Below are positions 1-9,125 of a stretch of DNA of 64,000 nt, in pieces. The position numbers and the translations under genes were made by a program. Where the stretch lies: NCBI RefSeq assembly GCF_004322775.1, contig NZ_CP036403.1, forward strand, positions 1,984,001 through 2,048,000. Reading direction: 5' to 3'. How positions within the stretch are numbered: the first letter of the stretch is position 1; the number at the start of each line of letters is the position of its first letter. The notes under the pieces were generated by a model. That model was not told the DNA's origin and did not search any database. It was given only the letters and a program-made list of their open reading frames with translations. Origin of the DNA: Ornithinimicrobium sufpigmenti (GTDB taxonomy: Bacteria > Actinomycetota > Actinomycetes > Actinomycetales > Dermatophilaceae).

Positions 1-1465
1 GCGGCAGGGCGTCAGCGCCGAGGCGCTGCTCGCCAGCGTGCCGGAGCGTGCCCGCCGGGTCACCGACGGCCTGTGGCAGCAGCTGGTCGACCACCGGCTG
101 CTCTGCGTCGCCGGGTCGGTGGGGGAGGAGACCGTGTTCGCCGCAGGCCCGTTGGCGGAGCACTTCGAGCGCACGGCCCAGGACCCTGGTCGAGCGATGG
201 CCCGCGCCCGGGTTGCCACCGTCCAGGTGGCCGGCGACCCCGCTCTGGCCGAGGCACTGCGCGGGGTACTGACGGAGACGGGCATCCTCGTCGACGCACG
301 GACCGACGCGCAGGACCTTCCCCTTGCCGGGCTGACCCGGGAGTATGCCGTCCTCACCCTCCGGCTCGCTGCCGAGCGGCACCACGTCCTGGTGGCGCGG
401 GCGGGAGGGTACCGGCTCGTCGGCCCGTTGCCTGCCGGCGAGGCCGAGCGGGCAGCACTGCGCCGCTGGCTGGACCTGCGTGCTGGTGAGGCGGTGACCC
501 CGCTGTGGTCACGCGACCGGGTCGCCGACTCGCTCGCGGCGGCGCAGGCCGTGCTGGTGCTGCTGGAGATCCTCGGTGAGGCCTCCCCGGCCGGCCCGGC
601 GCCGGTCTTCCACGTCACCTCGCCCGACGTGGTGGCCGAGCGGCATCCTCTCGCCGTCCTGCCCTCGCTGGGCCCGGCGGACCACGTCGTCGACCTCGAC
701 GAGGTGCTCACTGCCAGCGATGCTGCCGTGCCGGTGGACGACGTCCTGCGGGCGGCCGAGCCGCTCTGGTCGGGCCCGCTGACGACGTGGCGCGGACCGG
801 TGCCCGGCGCCCTGCCGCAGCTGCCCATCGGGCTGGCCATCGCCGGGACCGGTGCAGGTGCGGCTCCTGCCGGACCGGCGAGTACGGGCGCGACCGAGGT
901 GGTGGGCGTGGGTCTCGACACGGCCGATGCCCGTCTCTCCTGCGTGGAGCAGCTGGTCGAGCGCGAGACCGGCCTGTCGGTCGGGCGCTCCGCGGCTGCA
1001 GCTGTGGCCAGGGCGGTGACGCGGGCCGTCATGGACGGCCTCTGGCTACCGGACCGCCAGGCTCCAGCAGTGACGACGCCGCTGGCGCGCCGCCTCCTGC
1101 AGGCGCTCACCCTGCGCGAGGGAGTGCCGGTGACCCTGCGCTCCGGCTCGACCCGGGGGCCGCTGCCGCTCACCCGCGTCGAGGTGCTCGACGAGCGCGG
1201 CAGGCGCCTGGCCACCGGTCTGGCGGCCGAGCCCGATCGGGCGGTCGAGGAGGCGCTGCTGGCAGGGCTCGGGGCGGTCCAGGCGGCCCCGCACGGGGTC
1301 AGCGTGAGCACCGCTCCGATGCCACGGCTGCCCAGCACCCAGGAGAACCTTGTCCGCTGGGCGTTGGCGTCCGGTCCGGTGGTCCGTCGCCCGGCCGGCT
1401 CGCCGCTCTGGTCCGCACTCGGGCTCCATGCCTGCATCGCCGACGGTCCGGAGGACCAGGCATGA
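1..1465 (+). CDS. TOMM/thiopeptide leader-peptide-binding, ThiF-like cyclodehydratase partner (5' partial)
   Basis: The open frame runs in from the left edge (first full codon at base 2), so the N-terminus is missing; the GTG at 38 is probably internal. The visible 487 codons fit the C/ocin-ThiF-like partner of azole-forming YcaO enzymes, which binds the precursor leader and presents it to the cyclodehydratase. A winged-helix-like stretch (about codons 5-60) precedes a Rossmann-like segment (RVATVQVAGDPALAEAL, about codons 75-92) and a long C-terminal domain. It ends in an ATGA overlap with the YcaO gene, implying translational coupling. The family call rests partly on context: no zinc-binding CxxC pair is visible in the part present. 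It could instead be a more divergent TOMM maturation protein. Confidence 0.65.
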   Translation, partial: RQGVSAEALLASVPERARRVTDGLWQQLVDHRLLCVAGSVGEETVFAAGPLAEHFERTAQDPGRAMARARVATVQVAGDPALAEALRGVLTETGILVDARTDAQDLPLAGLTREYAVLTLRLAAERHHVLVARAGGYRLVGPLPAGEAERAALRRWLDLRAGEAVTPLWSRDRVADSLAAAQAVLVLLEILGEASPAGPAPVFHVTSPDVVAERHPLAVLPSLGPADHVVDLDEVLTASDAAVPVDDVLRAAEPLWSGPLTTWRGPVPGALPQLPIGLAIAGTGAGAAPAGPASTGATEVVGVGLDTADARLSCVEQLVERETGLSVGRSAAAAVARAVTRAVMDGLWLPDRQAPAVTTPLARRLLQALTLREGVPVTLRSGSTRGPLPLTRVEVLDERGRRLATGLAAEPDRAVEEALLAGLGAVQAAPHGVSVSTAPMPRLPSTQENLVRWALASGPVVRRPAGSPLWSALGLHACIADGPEDQA

Positions 1466-3315
1466 CTGCCCTCGCGGCAGCGCCGCCGCAGCCGGTGGAC
1501 GCGCTGCTCCTGACCCTCATCCGGGCCGGCCGTGCCACCGAGACGTCGGGCGCCCGCACCGTCGAGCTGTTCGCCGACGATTCCGAGCTGCTCCTCGGCG
1601 TGCCACCGGCGACGGAGCAGCACGGCTGCCTGGACTGCGCGACCCTGTGGCGTCAGGACACCAGCGCCCTCACGCCCGGCACCGGCGCCCGTGACTGGCT
1701 GACCACACCGCCGTGGTCGGATCTGGTCCACGCCCTCCTCGGGCACCACACCCGGGCGCTGCAAGGTCCAGCAGCAACACCGCATACCTTCACCACAGCG
1801 CTCCAGACCGCCGTCACCACGCCCGTTCCTGGCGCGACCGTGACCGTCCTGCGCCGCGACGACGCCACCGTGGACTCCTACCGGTTCCTCCGGCACCCGG
1901 CCTGCCTCCGCTGCGGCCCCCTGGCGGACCGCTCCACCGCCACCGCGCTGGACCTTCGCAGTCCGCAACCCGCCCTCGCGGGCACGCTACGCGTCCGGCC
2001 GCTGGAGACCGAGCGCTGGCTGGAGCGGATCGCCGACCCGCGACACGGCCCCGTGCCGCTGTCCTACCGCGACGAACGGTCGCCGCTGTCGCTGGTCACG
2101 GCCGAGTTCGTGGCTCCGGGCTCCCGGATGCGCGAGCACGGGTACGGCCGGGCCAGTGACTTCGCCGCCTCGGTCGGGCCGGCCCTGCTCGAGGGCATCG
2201 AGCGGGTGCTGGGCGCTCGTCGGGCGCCGGGCGTGCCGATCCGGGTCGCCAGCGCCCGAGAGCTCGGCGCCGACGCCCTGGACCTGGCCTCGATCGGCCT
2301 GCACGAGCCGGAGGCGTGGGAGTCCGGGGACCTGCGGCAGTGGACGCCGGACACCGTCACGACCTGGGTAGGGGCCTGGTCCGTGGGCACCGCCCGGCCG
2401 GTGTGGGTGCCCGAGCAGGTGGCGTACTGGCGGGCACCGCACGGGCAGGGCCGGTTCATCTACGAGTCGTCCAACGGGTGCGCCGTGGGCGGTTCGCTTG
2501 AGGAGGCCGCGCTTCACGCCTACTACGAGGTGGTGGAGCGGGACGCCTTCCTGCTCACCTGGTACTCCCGGACCCGGTTGCAGCGGATCGAGGGCATCGG
2601 AGAAGACCCGCAGGTCGGACACCTGATGGACCTGCTCGAGGCCGAGGGACTCGACGTGCAGGTGCTCGACATGACCACCGACCACGAGGTGCCGACCGCG
2701 CTCGCCGTCATCACGGCTCCGGACCGGCTCGCCCACGAGGACCTTTTCCCCTCGCTGAGCCTCGCCTCCGCCACGCACGCCGACGGTCGCCAGGCGGTGC
2801 GCACGGCGCTGGAGGAGGTGGCGACCAATGTGCTGATGTACCGCCGCTGGACCGACCTGCGGCCGTCGGTGTCGATGCGCCGCTGCCGCCCGATGCTGGA
2901 CGACTTCGACCGGGTGGAGGTGCTGGAGGACCACACGGGTCTGCACAGCCTGCCAGAGGCCCGCCCGCTCAACGAGTTCCTGCGGTGCTCCGCCGGAGTG
3001 GTGGGTATGGAGCAGTTCTGCGGCTCCCCGGTCGCCGACGACGTCGCCGCGCAGCTGACGGGGCACGTCGACCGGCTGCGCGCCCTGGGCACGGACCTCA
3101 TCGTGGTCGACCAGACCGACGACACCTTCACCTCCCAGGTCCCGGTGCACGCCGTCAAGGCGGTCGTCCCGGGCGCGGTGCCGATGACCTTCGGCCACCG
3201 TCACCGACGGCTGCGGGGCCTCCCGCGGCTGCGCCACGCCGCCGAGCTCCTTCGAGGAGGTGTCCCATGGCACGCAGCCGGCGAGATCGTCCCGACCCCG
3301 CACCCGTTCCCGTGA
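1462..3315 (+). CDS. YcaO-domain azoline-forming cyclodehydratase (TOMM D protein)
   Basis: 617 residues. The ATG overlaps the upstream stop and has a GGAGG ribosome site at 1450-1454. YcaO enzymes use ATP to cyclise Cys/Ser/Thr of a precursor peptide to azolines. Visible family features are EGIERVLG near residue 245 and NGCAVGGSLEEA then EVVERDAF near 338-362, which match the ATP/Mg-binding Glu-rich motifs. The protein ends in PTPHPFP, the proline-rich C-terminus typical of azoline-forming YcaO proteins. The N-terminal 220 residues carry CLDC and CLRC pairs (near residues 56 and 151) that could bind zinc. It works with the preceding leader-binding protein. The product class is inferred, because no precursor peptide is visible. 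Confidence 0.92.
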   Translation: MTALAAAPPQPVDALLLTLIRAGRATETSGARTVELFADDSELLLGVPPATEQHGCLDCATLWRQDTSALTPGTGARDWLTTPPWSDLVHALLGHHTRALQGPAATPHTFTTALQTAVTTPVPGATVTVLRRDDATVDSYRFLRHPACLRCGPLADRSTATALDLRSPQPALAGTLRVRPLETERWLERIADPRHGPVPLSYRDERSPLSLVTAEFVAPGSRMREHGYGRASDFAASVGPALLEGIERVLGARRAPGVPIRVASARELGADALDLASIGLHEPEAWESGDLRQWTPDTVTTWVGAWSVGTARPVWVPEQVAYWRAPHGQGRFIYESSNGCAVGGSLEEAALHAYYEVVERDAFLLTWYSRTRLQRIEGIGEDPQVGHLMDLLEAEGLDVQVLDMTTDHEVPTALAVITAPDRLAHEDLFPSLSLASATHADGRQAVRTALEEVATNVLMYRRWTDLRPSVSMRRCRPMLDDFDRVEVLEDHTGLHSLPEARPLNEFLRCSAGVVGMEQFCGSPVADDVAAQLTGHVDRLRALGTDLIVVDQTDDTFTSQVPVHAVKAVVPGAVPMTFGHRHRRLRGLPRLRHAAELLRGGVPWHAAGEIVPTPHPFP

Positions 3316-4667
3316 TGACGCGGTCCGCTCCGGTGATGGCCGAGCCCAGCCTGGTGAGCAGGCATACCGCGAACGAGCCCGGTCCGCTGCGTGCGCTGTG
3401 GGACTCGTCCTGGGGCAAGGCGGTGGGCGAGGTCACCACGATCCTGGGTACGGACCCGCTCCCTGCCGGGCTTCCGTCTGGCGAGGGCCACCCGGACCTG
3501 GTCGAGCGGGTGGACGCCACCGCCGTGGGTCGCACGGTCGACCTCGCCGTCGACGAGCACGAGCGGCTGGCAGTCGCCGGATCGGTGGCGGTGCGGACGC
3601 GCCGCATCGCCGCGATCGACCGGTATGCCCTGCACCGCGCCTACCCCTCGCCCCGGGCGCTCTTCGGCGTGGACCTGGAGCACCGCCATCCCGACGGACG
3701 ACGCAGCATCCTCACCCCGTGGGACGGGGCGGTGCTCGAGGCGACCGGGCCGGCGCAGCGACCCGCCGTCGACGAGCCGTCAAGAACCACCTCGGCGAGG
3801 GGGACCGGCGACCGCCGCGCCGCTGACGTTGCGGGCCTCGTCGCCCTCGCCACTCCGGGCCGTTACCCCACGCCCTACGGCGACCTGCGCCCGACCCTGA
3901 CCCTGCTGGAGGCGGGCCACCTGCTGGCCACGGTCCTCGCCGTGGCCCACCACGTCGACGTGCAGCCGACGACAGTCCTCGGCGGCTGGGACGGGGTCGC
4001 CGGCCGGATGACCCTGGGCGCCTGCGTCGAGGAGGGTCTGGAGCTGCCGGTCGCCTCCGCGACCCGCCTCGTCGACACGGCGACGGCGGGGACCGACGTC
4101 CGGTCGGTGGGGGACTGGTTCGCCCGGCGCACCAGCGGCCCGTCCGGTGCCAACCTCATCACCTCGGGCGAGCCGACCGCCGACGTCATCGCCCGGCTGG
4201 ACGAGGTGGTGGCGATGGGGCTCGAGCTGGCGGCTGCGTCCTGCCCGCCCGGCGCGCTCACCGTCCACCGGACCATCCTGCGCGGACGGGGTATGACGGA
4301 CCGCACCGTCGCCCAGGTGCACCCGGTCGGAGCGGGCACCACGAGCGCGCTCGCCGCGCGGGCACCGTGGTCGTCGGCCCTGGGCTACACCTGGTCGATC
4401 GACCCGCTCGTCTGGGAGCGCGAGCACGCCGCCGTCGGCAACGGCGCGGTGCAGGTGCTCCTGGGCTGGCTGTGCCAGTGGGTCTGCCTCGCCGCTGCCG
4501 CACTGGGGGTTGCCGCGCGCCCGATGCGCAACATCGACGAGGCGCTGTGGGCCAGCGACCTGCAGCTGGAGAGCCAGGCCATGCCGGCATACCAGGTCTG
4601 GATCCGCCCCCTCCTGCCTCACGACCGCACCACGTCCGCCTGGACCAACCAAGGAAGAGCAGCATGA
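3267..4667 (+). CDS. SagB/nitroreductase-like protein of the RiPP operon
   Basis: 466 residues from the ATG at 3267, chosen because GAGGAGG lies at 3254-3260. This start overlaps the YcaO gene by 49 bases; the ATGs at 3315 and 3336 lack a ribosome site. Two segments parallel SagB-type FMN dehydrogenases: HRAYPSPRALFGVDL near residue 127 and LLEAGHLLATVLAVAHHV near residue 215, which match YPSPGALYATGVL and QEAGHLAQNLVLAATAL in the next gene. SagB proteins oxidise azolines to azoles. Overall it is more divergent than its neighbour, so it may be a structural partner or a dehydrogenase with another substrate. It ends in an ATGA overlap with the next gene. Confidence 0.6.
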   Translation: MARSRRDRPDPAPVPVMTRSAPVMAEPSLVSRHTANEPGPLRALWDSSWGKAVGEVTTILGTDPLPAGLPSGEGHPDLVERVDATAVGRTVDLAVDEHERLAVAGSVAVRTRRIAAIDRYALHRAYPSPRALFGVDLEHRHPDGRRSILTPWDGAVLEATGPAQRPAVDEPSRTTSARGTGDRRAADVAGLVALATPGRYPTPYGDLRPTLTLLEAGHLLATVLAVAHHVDVQPTTVLGGWDGVAGRMTLGACVEEGLELPVASATRLVDTATAGTDVRSVGDWFARRTSGPSGANLITSGEPTADVIARLDEVVAMGLELAAASCPPGALTVHRTILRGRGMTDRTVAQVHPVGAGTTSALAARAPWSSALGYTWSIDPLVWEREHAAVGNGAVQVLLGWLCQWVCLAAAALGVAARPMRNIDEALWASDLQLESQAMPAYQVWIRPLLPHDRTTSAWTNQGRAA

Positions 4668-6634
4668 GTGCACCGACCCGAGACCCCGTCCTGGCTGCGC
4701 CGCCACGCGCGCCGAACCCGCACACGTCGGGCGCCCACGCGGCAGGCGCGCACACACGGCCCTCCCATACATCCAGCCAGCACCCACCCGAGCCGCAGGC
4801 CGACCCCGCCTGGACGACGGTGTGCGTCTACGCCCACCTGGACGTAGCCGGGCACGACGCCCTCATCCGCGACTGCGTGGTGCCGCTCGCCGAGACGGCC
4901 GTCGAGGACGGCGACGCCGAAGGCTGGTTCTTCCTGCGCTACTGGCACGGCGGCCCGCACGTCCGCCTGCGGCTGCGCGGTGCCGGACCGGAGGTGCTCG
5001 ACCACGTCGAGTCCGAGGTCAGCGCGTGGCTCCGCGAGCACGGGTCGCGCCGCACCACCATCAAGGAGGAGTCGTTCCGGGGGCAGTTCGGCGTCACCGA
5101 CCCGCGGCCGTGGCGCGCGCACGGCGAGCTGGTGCGCGAGGACTACCTGCCGGAGACCGACCGGTACGGCGGCCCAAAGTCGATGGCCGCCTGCGAGCAC
5201 TTCTTCCAGACCAGCAGCCGTGTGGCCGGCGCGGCCCTGCGGCTCGGCGACCGGGACAAGGTCTTCGCCCTCGCGCTGGACCTGATGGTCCTGGCGCTGA
5301 GGGAGCTCCAGCCCGACGACCTGGCAGCCGCCCGCTCCGCCCGCCGCTACTTCCTGTCCTGGGACTTCGTGGCCGAGACCGCGCCGAACCGCTCGGCCGC
5401 GCTCCAGCACGCCGAGGCGTTGCAGCGGGGCTTCGCCCGGACCTGGGGAGTGCGCGAGGAGCGGGTCCTGCAGGCGGCCGCCACCGCGCCCGGGTCCACG
5501 CACGGCATCTGGCGCGACAGCGTGCGCGAGCTGGTCGGCCAGCTGCGGACGCTGGACGGCGCCGGCGCCCTGACCCGGCCGCCCGAGGCCGTGCTCTGGT
5601 CCCTGGTGCACATGATGAACAACCGGCTCGGCCTCTCCGTCCACGAGGAGCGCGTGCTGAGCTGGCTCGCCTCCCGCGCCTGCACCCGCTGGTGGGTGCC
5701 CGAGGACTACTTCGCGGACGAGGCCGATGCCGCCGACCGCGCCTACCTGGAGCGGAGCAAGTATGCGGTGCCGGTGGCCGGCGCCGACCAGCAGCCGCGC
5801 TTCGCGGCCCTGTCCGCAGACAGGACGTCGTCACCGGTCCGCGGGTCGGACGCCGCCCATGCCCCGCACACCACCCCGGTGCCGCTGCCCGGCCCGTCCC
5901 CGCTCTTGATGCCGCTCGACGACGTCCTGGCCGCGAGGGAGAGCAGCTACGGCGACTACGGCGGCTCGATGGCGCTCGACGACCTCGCGACCGTCCTGGC
6001 CCACGGCGCGGGCGCGAACCCCCGGCGCCCGGTCGAGACCCCCTACGGCACCTTTCACCGCCGGGCCTATCCCAGCCCCGGTGCGCTCTACGCCACGGGA
6101 GTGCTGGTCAACGTGTGGGACGTCACCGGGCTCGATCCGGGCCTTTACCTCTACCGTGCCGAGGGACACGAGCTGGTGCCGATAGGTCCGCCGCTCGCCC
6201 GGGCGACCCTCGCCGGCGCCTCGCCCGGCTTCCTGCCTGGCGGGTCCGCAGACCACACAGACGGCATACCGAGTGCACCCGGCACGATCCCCGTCGACAC
6301 GGTGCCGGTCGTCCTCCTTCTCGTGGGCGACCTGCCGGCGCTGCGGCCGAAGTACGGGCTGCGCGCCCTGCGGTTGCTGCTGCAGGAGGCGGGGCACCTC
6401 GCCCAGAACCTGGTGCTGGCCGCCACCGCGCTGGGCTGCCCGTCGGTGCCGGTCTCGGCCTTCTCCGACGACGACCTCAGTACCGCCGTCCACCTTGACG
6501 GCATCGACCGGTTCGTCGCCACGGTGGTCCCGCTCGGGACCGCCCGGCCCCCGGTCACCCCCAGACCCCCGGACAACCGGTCCGGGACACGGCATACCGC
6601 CGATCTCCACCCTCAGGAAGGGACCTCCTCATGA
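4664..6634 (+). CDS. Fusion: thiopeptide-type elimination (LanB C-terminal) domain + SagB azoline dehydrogenase
   Basis: 656 residues; the ATG at 4664 overlaps the upstream stop and follows AAGGAAGAG. After a 45-residue Pro/His-rich leader, residues 50-360 match the thiopeptide-type bacteriocin biosynthesis domain (split LanB C-terminus): WFFLRYWHGGPHVRLRLR, the ETDRYGG loop and LVHMMNNRLGLS. In characterised relatives this domain eliminates glutamate from glutamylated Ser/Thr to give dehydroamino acids. Residues 400-635 are a SagB-type FMN nitroreductase (SYGDYGG, YPSPGALYATGVLVNVWDV, LQEAGHLAQNLVLAATALG). The same pairing of activities is known in the bifunctional LazF of lactazole biosynthesis. 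A glutamylating LanB N-terminal partner is therefore expected upstream of the window. Confidence 0.85.
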   Translation: MSAPTRDPVLAAPPRAPNPHTSGAHAAGAHTRPSHTSSQHPPEPQADPAWTTVCVYAHLDVAGHDALIRDCVVPLAETAVEDGDAEGWFFLRYWHGGPHVRLRLRGAGPEVLDHVESEVSAWLREHGSRRTTIKEESFRGQFGVTDPRPWRAHGELVREDYLPETDRYGGPKSMAACEHFFQTSSRVAGAALRLGDRDKVFALALDLMVLALRELQPDDLAAARSARRYFLSWDFVAETAPNRSAALQHAEALQRGFARTWGVREERVLQAAATAPGSTHGIWRDSVRELVGQLRTLDGAGALTRPPEAVLWSLVHMMNNRLGLSVHEERVLSWLASRACTRWWVPEDYFADEADAADRAYLERSKYAVPVAGADQQPRFAALSADRTSSPVRGSDAAHAPHTTPVPLPGPSPLLMPLDDVLAARESSYGDYGGSMALDDLATVLAHGAGANPRRPVETPYGTFHRRAYPSPGALYATGVLVNVWDVTGLDPGLYLYRAEGHELVPIGPPLARATLAGASPGFLPGGSADHTDGIPSAPGTIPVDTVPVVLLLVGDLPALRPKYGLRALRLLLQEAGHLAQNLVLAATALGCPSVPVSAFSDDDLSTAVHLDGIDRFVATVVPLGTARPPVTPRPPDNRSGTRHTADLHPQEGTSS

Positions 6635-6837
6635 CGAACACCATCACCCCCGCCGCCCCGGCCACCTGGTCGCCCGCCTACGAGTTCGCCGCACTCTCCG
6701 GCGCTGCGTGCGCCGTGCTCGGCCTCGGCGCCGGCATGTACTTCAACCGTCCCGGCATCGGCGCGGTGCTCGGCGCTGGCGCCGGCCTCGTCGTGCGGGC
6801 CGCGGCGGTCACCCAGCGGCACCGCTTCGGCAAGTGA
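6631..6837 (+). CDS. 68-residue hydrophobic protein in the RiPP operon
   Basis: The ATG overlaps the preceding stop (ATGA) and a GGAAGGGA ribosome site lies just upstream, so it looks truly translated. The protein is Ala/Gly-rich, with one or two membrane segments (about residues 20-58) containing small-residue repeats of the GxGxG kind, and a basic C-terminus (TQRHRFGK). It has no Cys and no Cys/Ser/Thr-rich core, so it is unlikely to be the modified precursor. A small membrane partner or immunity peptide is possible; the function is unknown. It ends in a GTGA overlap with the amidohydrolase gene. Confidence 0.7.
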   Translation: MTNTITPAAPATWSPAYEFAALSGAACAVLGLGAGMYFNRPGIGAVLGAGAGLVVRAAAVTQRHRFGK

Positions 6838-8084
6838 CAGAGCTGGACGTGCGGCCGCCCCCGGGCGGCGGTGCCCCGGCGCGGGTGCTGCTGCCCGGGG
6901 AGGAGGTGCTGCGGGGGTGGTACGACCACCTGCACGCCCATCCCGAGCTCTCCGGCCAGGAGGTGCAGACGGCCCGCTGGGCCGCCGAGGTCCTGGCCGG
7001 TGCGGGGATGACGGTGCGCACCGGCGTGGGCGGGCACGGCGTGGTCGCGACCGTGCGGCGGGGCAGCGGCCCCAGCGTCGTCCTGCGCGCCGAGCTGGAC
7101 GCGCTGCCCGTCCGGTCCTTGCCTGACACGCACAGGGACGGGTATGGCGTGCCCGTCTCCCACGCGTGCGGCCACGACGTGCACCTGACCGCGGTCCTGG
7201 GGGCGGCGGCCGCGCTGGCCGGGGCGCCGACGGCCTGGCGCGGCACCCTGGCGGTCGTCCTGCAACCGGCCGAGGAGACCGGCACCGGCGCGCGGGCGAT
7301 GCTCGCCGACGGGCTGGCCGGTCTGCTGCCGGACGTCTCGCAGGTCCTCGCCCTGCACACCAGCGCCCTGCCGACCGGCATGGTGACCTTCCGGCCGGGG
7401 GTCATGACCCGGGCCGGTGTCGACCTGAAGGTGGTCTTCGAGGGCGAGGGCGGGCACGCTGCGTTCGCGGGGGAGCGCGACGGGCCGCTGGACGCCGCCG
7501 TGGCGTGGGCACACTCTGTGCGAGACGGCATGGAACCGGGGGTCGACGTCACCGTCGGCTCGCTCCGGTCTGGTCACTGCGCCAACGTGGTCGCCGACCG
7601 GGCCGTCGTGCTGGTCAGCCTGCGGGCAGACCTGCTCGAGAGCTGCCGCGAGCAGGTCCGCCGCATCCGGACCCGGCTGCACGGCTTGGCGGGGGAGCGC
7701 GGGCGGAGCGCCCGCGTCAGGGTGCGCGGCGAGTTCGCCCCTGCGGTCAACGGTCCGACAGCTGGCGCGTCCGTCTTCGAGGCACTGCGCTCGGCGGGGG
7801 AGGAGGTCTACCTCCTGCGCGCTCCCTCTCGTGCCTGCGACGACGTCGGGACGCTGGCGGACGGGCTGGGTGCCGAGCTGGGCTACTGGTTCGTCGGCGC
7901 CAACGCGCCGGAGCGTTTTGACGCCGCGGACCGGGGCCGGGTGGCGCGCGGCGAGCAGCCCCAGCGGGTCGCGGGCAACCATGCCCCAGGGTTCAGCCCC
8001 GACCCCAGGGTGCTGGGCGTCGCGGCCCGGCAGCTGGTGCTGAGCGCGCAGCGCGGGTTGATGGCGGAGGGTGGTCAGGCGTAA
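6834..8084 (+). CDS. M20-family amidohydrolase (IAA-amino acid/hippurate hydrolase type)
   Basis: 416 residues from the GTG at 6834, which overlaps the preceding stop and so indicates coupling. M20 amidohydrolases cleave N-acyl amino acids or peptides with a metal pair. Visible motifs are HPELSGQE near residue 33, HACGHDVH near 108, PAEETGTGA near 146 and NHAPGF near 382. It is the last gene of the RiPP operon; M20 hydrolases occur in several azole-RiPP clusters, where leader or N-terminal processing has been suggested. A housekeeping acyl-amino-acid hydrolase that merely joined the operon is the alternative. Confidence 0.8.
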   Translation: MTELDVRPPPGGGAPARVLLPGEEVLRGWYDHLHAHPELSGQEVQTARWAAEVLAGAGMTVRTGVGGHGVVATVRRGSGPSVVLRAELDALPVRSLPDTHRDGYGVPVSHACGHDVHLTAVLGAAAALAGAPTAWRGTLAVVLQPAEETGTGARAMLADGLAGLLPDVSQVLALHTSALPTGMVTFRPGVMTRAGVDLKVVFEGEGGHAAFAGERDGPLDAAVAWAHSVRDGMEPGVDVTVGSLRSGHCANVVADRAVVLVSLRADLLESCREQVRRIRTRLHGLAGERGRSARVRVRGEFAPAVNGPTAGASVFEALRSAGEEVYLLRAPSRACDDVGTLADGLGAELGYWFVGANAPERFDAADRGRVARGEQPQRVAGNHAPGFSPDPRVLGVAARQLVLSAQRGLMAEGGQA

Positions 8085-8944
8085 GGGACGGGTTGCGGGG
8101 CGTTGACGACCGCCCGCGGCGGCTCCCCACTGCCCAGCACCGTCGCGACCGATCTGGCGGCGGCCAGCTCCGGTGTGGGCGCGCCGCCTGCCTTCCTCGG
8201 GACTGGAGGAAGCCGGGGTAGCACCCGGGCTCGCGGAGTAGACGCCGACGTGCCGCAGGGTGCTGGGTGCGCAGAGGTCGAGTCAATTGGTGACCATGCC
8301 GACTGCCGTCCCGATGGCCGCCCTGACTGGCCAGGACCTCGCTGGCGTCTTCCACCTCTGGCCCGGTGATGTCGCAGGCCCCGCACGCGAGGACAGAACC
8401 GCGACACTCTGTCCTCCGCGAGCCGCAACGAGTCCGTCGACGAGACTCTTGTCGTGATCGACCACCTCCGCACAGGGTGTGAGTGACATCGCGACTCCGC
8501 CGAGAGTCGGATGTTCCGACGGCCCCCGGTAGCGCTCCAAACCCGACACGCCCACCGGTCACTTCACTGGTGCCCGGTGTCCGGACCCACGTCGAGGACT
8601 GACCCGCAGGGACGCGACGCCCTGCGCACGAGGCCAGATGTCCATGCGCCTGCTGACCCCCGCGATGATGCCGCAGGTGTCGATCACCGTCTCGGGCTGA
8701 GGTGCGCCAACCGGCACAGCGTGAGGCACGTGGGAACGGACGAACCTCGCCTATCCGGCGTTGCCCTGGGTAGATGCTCCATCCAGGGGGAGCGTGTTAG
8801 TGGCGTAACCCAATTGTTGCTTGACTGCGTCCAAAGGCGAGGGAGTAGTTGCGCAACGGCTAGAACCTCACAAGCGCCCCCGCCGCCAGACCAGTTGGGT
8901 GCTCCGGATGCCCGGCCCGCAGGACGGGAGCCCAGAGGAAGTGC

Positions 8945-8973
8945 GGGGGGGGGGGGGGGGGGGGGGGGGGGGG
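8945..8973 (+). repeat. Homopolymer of 29 G
   Basis: Twenty-nine consecutive G residues, preceded by gtgc and followed by tacacc. They lie about 150 bases before the start of the M20 deacylase operon. Such a tract is slippage-prone and may vary in length between cells, or may partly be an assembly artefact. Confidence 0.9.
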
Positions 8974-9052
8974 TACACCGGTGCCGAATCCTCACCGCCT
9001 CTTGCGGCCTAAGGGGATCGTAGGCTAGCGTCGACGCCTGTCCCAATGTTGA

Positions 9053-9066
9053 ACAATCTGACAATC
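9053..9066 (+). promoter_or_regulatory. Direct repeat ACAATC upstream of the deacylase operon
   Basis: Two ACAATC copies, 8 bases apart start to start, lie about 60 bases before the M20 start, in the only intergenic space ahead of the operon. They could be part of an operator for the operon's own GntR regulator; this is inference only. Confidence 0.25.
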
Positions 9067-9125
9067 CTGGAGTTAGCACCTACACGCAGCTGCCAACGAC
9101 AGAGCCAACGGAGTCAGGAGCCACC

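Larger units (their letters stand above)
8085..9125. other. Long non-coding or decayed spacer with a poly-G tract
   Basis: About 1 kb without a convincing gene. The minus strand at roughly 8090-8500 has short stretches of coding character in several frames (for example VVDHDKSLVDGLVAARGG near 8450 and APQPVPYA just before a stop at 8075), as expected of a frameshifted, decayed gene that I cannot identify. Composition drops from about 72% G+C to near 60% across the spacer, marking the boundary between the RiPP operon and the following transporter operon. Confidence 0.5.

Noticed and set aside
6631..6837. RiPP precursor peptide.
   Set aside because: The sequence is a membrane protein with no Cys and no Ser/Thr-rich core; the residues expected for azole formation are absent.
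2..8084. Long minus-strand open frames through the RiPP genes (for example 1987-3303 and 6678-7982).
   Set aside because: They are antisense shadows caused by about 72% G+C; they lack ribosome sites and family motifs, and the plus-strand genes have clear domain signatures.
8090..8560. Response-regulator-like or other gene on the minus strand in the spacer.
   Set aside because: Short coding-like pieces occur in three different frames with no start, ribosome site or recognisable family; treated as decayed sequence.
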